This document shows positions 57,478 through 64,000 of a stretch of 64,000 nucleotides of DNA, piece after piece; positions within the stretch are counted from its first letter, which is position 1; each line of letters begins with the position of its first letter. Made by a program: the position numbers and the translations under genes. The stretch covers positions 17,753,352 to 17,817,351 of the forward strand of contig JAJEKV010000018.1 in assembly GCA_021234155.1 (NCBI GenBank). Direction: 5' to 3'. The notes beneath the pieces were generated by a model. It saw nothing but the letters and a program-made list of their open reading frames with translations. It made no database searches and was not told the DNA's origin. The DNA is from Isoetes taiwanensis (Eukaryota > Streptophyta > Lycopodiopsida > Isoetales > Isoetaceae).

Positions 57478-57990
57478 ATGGCGTCTAGAGGATCTGGCCG
57501 CTGCCGAGGCACTGGTAGAGGTGGGCGACACCCCAAAGCACAAATCCCAAGCACGGAGGCTCTTTGAACAAGCGAAAGCACAAATCCAACAAAAGCGCCT
57601 CGGTAATTGATCCGTTCTTGTTTACGTAATTGATTTTGTGTCCCTTTTTGTTAGGTTTTAGGATGTTTTTTTCGTAATAATAGAGTAATTCTCCGATAAG
57701 TAGCATGTGTCCTATAATATTTGAGTTCATAGGTCCCAAAAATGTATGCTTAATGTGTGGCTAAACAGTATAGGTAGTTGTGTTTTTTATAGTTTGTTGT
57801 GTCCTCTGATGAAGATTCAACTCTTTAAGTTGTGGTGTTTATAGTTATTTGTGTCAAAGCCGCAGTTGAATAAGGCATTACATTAGTTTCTATATCTTGA
57901 GATGTAGATTCGACAATTTAAGTTGTATTTTTTATAGTTAGTTGTGTCCTTAGCATTTTAAGTAAATGAATTTGCTCTGTATTCTTTTCA

Positions 57991-58076
57991 AATCGCGCCA
58001 AGCGCATTCTTGTTAGCTCCAAGTAAGTAAATGAACTTGCTCTGTATTCTTTTCAAATCGCGCCAAGCGCGTTTTT
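57991..58076 (+). repeat. 64-bp tandem unit with GCGC palindrome, first spacer
   Basis: AAGTAAATGAA(T/C)TTGCTCTG to CAAATCGCGCCAAGCGC occurs twice in tandem, with palindromes at 57990-58008 and 58055-58074. It lies in the AT-rich spacer between the RG-rich start and the next coding-like block. Confidence 0.8.
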
Positions 58077-59348
58077 CTCGCATATATTTCAACATAGCAT
58101 ATGTTTTAGCATTAAAAGATTAACCCATGTCTTTGTAATTTTTCTGAGGATCACAAAAGCCAATCAAAAGGAGAACCAAGCAATGCAGAGACCTCTGACC
58201 CAGAGAAAAAGCAAAGGGCGGATGAAGATGTTCATTCTTATGACACGCAACATGTATTGGCGTTAGAAGATACATCCGGAATAATAAAGGCTTCGAAGTG
58301 GAACCTCCATGTCCGAAGAAGATCTTATAGAGGGGTCGAGAATGGTATGTGGAGATATTCAAAGCGGTGGGAAAGCGGAGACCTCATCTTCATGTCAAGG
58401 GTAAAGAGGACTGATCAAATGAAGAAGCGGGGAATTCTTATTACATCGAAGTACTGGGATGATTCTTTTGTTACGTGCTAGTTGAAGTGGGCCAAAAAAC
58501 ATAAGAAGAGCCTAAAGAAGATCAATCGATGCGATTGCTAGCTCTTTTTAAAGAGGCGCATTAAGATTAGGCGACATGGCCGATAACCTCTTCAAATTTG
58601 GCTTGACGGTTGGCGGAGCCATTGACTCCTAGAAAGAGTATGCGAGGGCTTACGGTGTTCGACGAGCCATTAGCACGAGGCCCTCGGGCAAATGTCTACC
58701 TAAAAGGCGGTGAAGGATAAGGAAGAAGCTAGTTCTAAAGGCATGGAAACCCGCGAAGCGGCGGCCGGAGCCTTACAAGTGGCGATGACAAGGCCGTGCG
58801 GTTGGAGGCAATGAGCAAAGCGAAGAAATATGCCGACAAGTATCCACTTTGGGCTCGAGCTTCACCCATCCGATCAAGCGTGGATAGGCTTTTCGAGGTC
58901 CACTAAAGCTATTTATATCAGCGAAGGTATGACAAGCGGCACTCCTTGGAGATATTGAACAGCATGATCGAAAATCGAGGCGGTGCCAATGCTGGCTGAT
59001 GTAGTGCTCCTAATGATACGAGAACAAAAATGTAATCATTTGGAGCAAGGCGGAGGACTTCGCCGAGAACCCGGACATACATTTTATGATAATAGATGGC
59101 CAGTATTCAATAGAGGCCCAGAAGATTCTCATTAAGAAGGCCGCGACATCTTCGGGAATCGGTTGTTCTATAAAGGCGTATTACGTCAAAGCTGCCGGTT
59201 CTGGGCTCAACAACACCTGCCGAACTAGCCCGAAATAAGCACTCCTAAATGACATGGGAAAAACTTCCTTATACAAAAGGTAATTCTCTTCCTACATTTT
59301 TTATTTTTTTTTTTGCAAATGGCAAAAGCGATTTCATAGTAGAAAGGC

Positions 59349-59678
59349 AAATGGCGCTGGCGCGATTTGCCTTCTCTAAATAACAAAGGGTTCTGGGATG
59401 GTAGATGTTTTCGTCAAATAAGCAAATCGGCGCTGGCGATTTCATATTAGAATACAAATTGCGCCCGCAGCGATTTGCCTAACTGGAGACATGGCGTCCT
59501 TGAAGATAGCCATTTTCTCCTCAAAGTGGGGCAAATCGCGGCGGGCTAAATTTTGTATTTAATGAAATCGCCAGCCATTTGCTTATAGGACGAGAAACGT
59601 ACTATTCAAAACCCCTTTGCTATTTAGAAGGAAAATCGTATTTGCCTTCTACTATGAAATCGATGCGTGGCGATTTTT
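59349..59678. repeat. Cluster of six diverged GCGC palindromes
   Basis: Copies: CAAATGGCGCTGGCGCGATT (59349), GCAAATCGGCGCTGGCGATT (59422), AAATTGCGCCCGCAGCGATT (59456), GCAAATCGCGGCGGGCTAAA (59531), GAAATCGCCAGCCATTTGC (59564) and GAAATCGATGCGTGGCGATT (59656). They sit between GT-donor-like 59279 and the next coding-like block near 59.7 kb. Several are joined by TTTGCCTTCT(A/C)TA phrases, so the repeat unit is larger than the palindrome. Confidence 0.8.
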
Positions 59679-61766
59679 TAAACTAGAAAGGATTGTTTGA
59701 ATTCCGCATTATGAAGCTAACGGTTATTCCTTGCATCCCTATATAGAAAATCCGGCATGCTCGGGAACCGGTGGATTGAATATGGGAAGCCAATGCCGGA
59801 GCCCGAGGGCGAGGGGCCGGTCAAAAGCACTGAATTCAAGTTCTTTGGAAAGGACACTTAATTGGAACTATAATATAGGACAAGACCAAGAGCACGGGAC
59901 AAAAGAAAAAAAAAGGAGATGAAAAGGGTGATCTTTGTAGAAGAACCAAGCGTACCCAAGGATGCACGCAAGATAGTTTTGCTTCAGATCGGTTTGGGAG
60001 AAATGGAATGAATTGCGGGGCGCCCACGTGGAGAAAAGTTGCCGATTCACAAGGAAGATTTCCTCTGTTGACACATCAATTTTTGATATCCATATCACGG
60101 AGATGAGGAAGGCCGGGATTGGAAGATCAAGAACTCATCTCGATCTGGATAGGTTAATCGAAAAGGAAATCCTTTGAAAAAGAAAACGCAAACAACAAAG
60201 GCTATGGAATCCTTTGAAGATGCATCGCGGCGGTGAAGAATATTAGAGTGCTCAAGAAGGCGGTTGGTGAGGAATTGCAAAGGCTTACATCGAAGTGGTC
60301 GTTGTCCGGAGTTAGGACTAATGCAAAAGTATAACGTCTCAACGACGACCTAAAAAGTATGTATTTTTGGTCCAAGGACTTTGTCAAAGCGGCGAAGTTG
60401 AAGAAGCGTTGCAAAAGATCGATTGGGATTCACACAAAAAGTTGCATCCGACTTGAAAGCGAAAAGTCAGCGTTGGTGAAGCGGACCAGGAGACCGAATC
60501 CACATTTTTTATCAAGTGTCCCTTGGTTTCAAGTGTGCCTTGCCGAAGTGGGTGAAGGTCCCCATGATATCACACTCTTCGTGCTTGATAGCCCGAGGCA
60601 CCGGATGGTCACTTGAAGACTATAATACGTTCTTCAACATATCGCGTTGGTTGCGGCGAAATGAATTACACAATCGTCACTATATGTCCCTCAGGACATG
60701 TCCTATGCATATGCTCTAAGTCTTTGCAAATGACTTAGAATGCGTGAAAGTCATCTGACGGCGATCCTCATAGATGAAAACAAGGACGATTGACCGGCCA
60801 CGGCAAGTAAAATTTCTCATGTGCTTATTATTATGATAGCCATGATGGATGATAAGGAATATGAAAGGCTTAAGGGAAAGCAGATGGAGAAACTAGCATG
60901 GCGGTGCTATCGGTTAGATGAAGCGCATCTCGCGAAAGCGTCTTCTATCCGGAGCAAAGAAGACAAGGGGAAGGTCAAAGGTCGTGGGAAGAGTTAGAGG
61001 AGGAGAGGAGGATGAGGAAGAAAAGCGAGGGCGACCCGATTCTTGTGGGCCACATTAAGTATGAGCTCTAACTTCACATAAGGGAAGCTAAACAAGAACG
61101 GGTTCTCTATGGACCTTTCAATTATCTCATTGAAGCATTTTGTCCATTGGGAACAACTTCTTTGGGAACTTCACGTTGGAGGTTACATCGGTAGAGAAGC
61201 TTTGAAGTTAGCAAGGAAATGCGGGCGTCGTCTCGATGTCGAGCGAAATTTTTGGACCTCTTCTTTGAGAAAGTACTAGAGGAAGCCCCTAGGGGACCAA
61301 TCGGTCAAAAAAACAAAGCTTCTAGCTCTAAAGGCGGAATACCTTGGATTTGCTTAAGGAGCGGAGATTATGAGAAAGGCATTGCATGGCTCCAACATCA
61401 TGGATGACATGGGCGGCAGGCGGATCACCAAATACCTATCGACATGCACGTGAACATCCTTGGCCCCGAAAATATAGACCGGGATGACAATGACAAGGAT
61501 GATGATAAAAACAATAATGATGATGAAGCCGGACTCCAAATCTGAAAGCACTAGCCGGGTTAGCGTAAAGAGTAATGAACTATCAAGCCTAGTTCACAGC
61601 GCATACGGATCTCAAGCGATGTGGTTGGTGCTTCTAGCAGGCCGGAGGCAACTTCGAATAAAGATGCAGCGAAAAGAAGAGGCCACGGGGAATGATGAAG
61701 AAAAAAAGGTATCGTGACAATGTTTTTTTTTTGATATCCATGCATTTTGCAAACTACAAGCATATA

Positions 61767-61856
61767 GAAATGGCGCTGGCCGCGATTTAGAGTTTTCTAG
61801 AGCATATTTTTAAATTATACGACATGCATCATTAATGAAATCGCGCTTGGGCGTTT
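61767..61856. repeat. Two GCGC palindromes in the last spacer
   Basis: GAAATGGCGCTGGCCGCGAT at 61767 and GAAATCGCGCTTGGGCGTTT at 61837 lie between AAAAG/GTATCG (61709) and CCAAAAAAG before TCTTGGTCTTTGATTTG (61930). Confidence 0.75.
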
Positions 61857-61927
61857 AAGTTTTCCATTTCTTTCATCTCATGCGTTATTGTTCTCCTTAC
61901 GAGAAATGATTTGGCTTCCCCAAAAAA

Positions 61928-62468
61928 GTCTTGGTCTTTGATTTGAATGGTGTGCTATGTAGAGCGTTACCTAAACAACGTTTGAAAAGTCATGGTATGC
62001 TAACAACCATTTGAGACATTACCAAATATGTTTACAGCGCCCTTATCGAAGGAGATGTTGGACCAGGCCTTGATTGTTTTAGTTGTGCAATTTAGTCATC
62101 TATGGAGCATAGAAATATGGTGGAGGATGTTTTGAAAGTAGTGCTGAGCTAAATAGAAATTGGGCGTCCATCGGGATCAAAGCAAATGTGCTTCATTCAC
62201 AAACCCTAAAGAGCCGGCGGGTAAAAAGATATTTGTGAAATGCTTGCGCAACATGATGGATGCCCTAGGTGTTGAGGATAAGGAAGGCATGATCATTGTG
62301 GATGATGACGCTCTAAAGTGTTGCTTCAATCATCCACGGTCATTGAATCCGCCACCCTATCATCCTCAAGATTTTGACAAAGATGACTTCTGCTTCGCTT
62401 TGTTAGTGTCCTGCGGGGAAATAACCCAGGCAAAAGCGGTCGAAGAGATACAAACACTATACCCTTAA
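61928..62468 (+). pseudogene. FCP1/NIF-like HAD phosphatase remnant
   Basis: After CCAAAAAAG the frame reads LVFDLNGVLCRALPKQR, matching the DxNGVL motif I of plant FCP1-homology (CTD phosphatase-like) proteins, where the first Asp is the nucleophile. Further on, from 62160, a 102-codon frame ends GMIIVDDDALKCCFNHPRSL and then NPPPYHPQDFDKDDFCFALL, which fits the later HAD motif (VDD) and the conserved FxPP-like segment of the family. Between them are stops and frame changes. It may be the end of the gene at 57-62 kb, or a separate remnant. Confidence 0.45.
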
Positions 62469-64000
62469 CTTGATCGGACAGGGGAAATTGTGGGGACCTT
62501 GAGAAAATCGTTCTAGAAAGGAACTTTTTGATATATATATATATCTGAAATACACTTTCAAAAAGTTTTGAATATGAAATATACTTTACGAAAGGTTTTG
62601 AATATATATTGTGTTCTTATATCAACATTATTGGTCCTGTGTACGTATTGTTTTTTTATATTATGTGTATGGTTTGCTATACTTGCAATAATTTATATGT
62701 ATATACTGTCAATAATTTAGGTGTGTATAAATAGGTATGCATGAAATTGGCAAATCATCGGCCTTGGTCTCATATACGCTTGTTATTATGGCACATTCTA
62801 TTACACCGCAAGATGAACCATGCGGACCTCTGCGGTCGTGAGCTAGAAATAGAACCGGGGCTGGCTTGATGTCGTTGCTATGAATCCCGTCCGCTTCTAT
62901 CCTGATCCCTTTGATGTAATCCATCTTATATGGAATCCAGAGCATGGTTTGTTCATGATCGGCCGGGATCTCGGGGGCCTGCGGCGGAGGGCGATGAATC
63001 GATTAGTGTTTTTAGTTTATGTTCTATTATAATCGTTATTTATGCCAAGCAAAGCGCCCACGCGATTTGAACTCCAAAAAATCTCTGTTTTGTAGCAACT
63101 TGCTTGCTGTTATTTATTCGTAAAGCATTACAATTTCAATGTTTAGATTTCGTTGTAGTCCGTGAATGTGCGAATTAATAGGCAATTTCCTGCTTTTTCT
63201 ATTGCCAACATTATGTCATAATATGGGTCATTTGCATCGAATATTTGAATGCCTTTGCATTTTAACATAAAATGCATATTCCTAGCCCGAAAATGAACAC
63301 AGTGCAAAAGTGTGGTTAATTCAATATAATGGTCAATAAAATGCTTATACGGCGCGATTTTGGAATAGACATAATCCCAATTTAATTGAATGATGGTTCT
63401 ATTTAAATTATAGCAAAAATGAGTCTTGAAACTCTTTAAGTAGTAGAAGAACTCTTTGACTAGTTATCCATTTGATGACCATTTTTTAAGAAAATATGAT
63501 ATGTGACATTCTTATATGCAAACATTCATAAAATTTATGAACATTGAAGGTGAAAGCCATCCTTGTTTAAAGAAGATCATATGATGCGAAATCTTCATGC
63601 GCAGAAGTAATTGCATATAAGAAATTCGCCTGGTGTGATGCTTGCGTAAAAAAGTAAATAGAAACACAAATATTGAACTTACAACTTAGCGTAAACAAAT
63701 AGTATTTTAATAAACCAACACTTTATATACTAACACTTTACATTTTAAATAAGATATTTCTTTCTTTCCTTTTATTTGAAAGCTATTTTTTTTTCAAGAT
63801 GGATCACACCAAGTTTTTAATAATACATATGCAAAAAAGGGACACACTAAATTAGCATGGTGTGATCCACTTTCTTATTTGTTGTCAAATTAAAATTAAA
63901 CACAAGTACTCATTCCTATTTGTATCTAAAATGCTTTACCACTCTTAAGTACATAAGTCATTATCCCTTTTCAAAGAGCATATTATTTTTCAAGAAGGAT
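62469..64000. other. AT-rich end of window with inverted repeats
   Basis: No gene seen. Two more GCGC-type motifs occur (GCAAAGCGCCCACGCGATTT at 63049; GGCGCGATTT at 63351). A 32-base exact inverted match to 47594-47625 is at 63367-63398. GGATCACACCA (63801-63811) and TGGTGTGATCC (63858-63868) form a perfect 11-bp inverted repeat 46 bases apart. Confidence 0.5.

Larger units (their letters stand above)
57478..61927 (+). pseudogene. Multi-exon decayed gene with ParB-like segment
   Basis: ATG 57478 opens MASRGSGRCRGTGRGGRHPK, an RG-rich start, with a donor-like CTCG/GTAATT near 57603. Coding-like blocks follow at about 58150-58480 (LHVRRRSYRGVENGMWRYSK), 58800-59225, 59730-61070, 61200-61420 and 61480-61715. 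Spacers begin with AAAAG/GTAATT (59279) and AAAAG/GTATCG (61709). At about 59041-59150 the frame WSKAEDFAENPDIHFMIIDG then QYSIEAQKILIKKA resembles the ParB/sulfiredoxin-like core (hydrophobic-IDGxxSxxA). At about 61470-61540 lies an acidic RDDNDKDDDKNNNDDE tract. Most blocks are broken by stops or frame changes. The GCGC palindromes lie in the spacers. The domain call is tentative, and I cannot say whether this is one gene. Confidence 0.4.

Overview
This window looks like nuclear DNA of a land plant with a large, gene-poor, repeat-rich genome. A class III secretory peroxidase with the standard four-exon plan, a plant thioredoxin-like 3-3 type gene, and remnants of patatin-like, TPK potassium channel, PPR and 3-ketoacyl-CoA synthase genes all point to a vascular plant. 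The many decayed genes, the two DUF7869-type genes and a remnant of a DNA N4/N6-methylase would fit a fern, lycophyte or gymnosperm, but the species cannot be fixed from sequence alone. The DNA is AT-rich by eye, with a GC-rich island in the LINE at 33.8-35.4 kb. I found no convincing tRNA, rRNA, CRISPR or bacterial operon structure.

Layout. 0-5.6 kb: non-coding, with one tRNA-like (SINE-like) A/B-box element. 5.7-8.8 kb: patatin-like phospholipase pseudogene (+). 9.2-9.5 kb: a 335-bp MITE with TAA target duplication. 11.2-12.1 kb: TPK channel pseudogene (+). 12.4-13.5 kb: possible decayed membrane-protein gene (-). 13.5-19.5 kb: dispersed and tandem duplications and a LINE 3' end. 20.3-24.3 kb: a DUF7869-type pseudogene (+) split by a 1.64-kb inverted-terminal element. 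25.1-26.3 kb: degenerate AGATTCCCCT minisatellite ending in a foldback MITE. 27.26-28.52 kb: intact class III peroxidase (+), the clearest functional gene. 30.5-31.0 kb: DNA N4/N6-methylase remnant (-). 31.3-31.9 kb: KCS C-terminal fragment, then a small secreted Cys-rich ORF (+). 32.4-32.9 kb: LTR end and primer-binding site. 33.8-35.7 kb: degenerate LINE. 36.8-37.3 kb: unknown ORF (-). 37.4-37.7 kb: 127-bp repeats carrying long perfect palindromes. 39.2-43.0 kb: a minus-strand run of gene pieces (PPR remnant, plastid PDH-E2 fragment, two exons of a conserved plant protein) ending upstream in an intact three-exon thioredoxin-like gene. 47.8-50.8 kb: a second DUF7869-type pseudogene (-). 51.3-62.5 kb: an unusual block with a novel 139-aa ORF, a second copy of the inverted-terminal element carrying a 1.4-kb polypyrimidine minisatellite, and a multi-exon decayed gene with a ParB-like segment and an FCP1/HAD-like end. 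In this block the AT-rich spacers between coding-like stretches repeatedly carry a GCGC-based palindrome in AAAT...ATTT flanks.

Function. The intact genes are unrelated housekeeping-type plant genes (apoplastic redox, thiol redox). Most of the rest is mobile DNA or gene wreckage. The best leads for something undescribed are the GCGC palindrome family in intron-like spacers at 52-63 kb, the TIR/8-bp-TSD element with a covarying terminal hairpin, and the ParB-like and N4/N6-methylase remnants.
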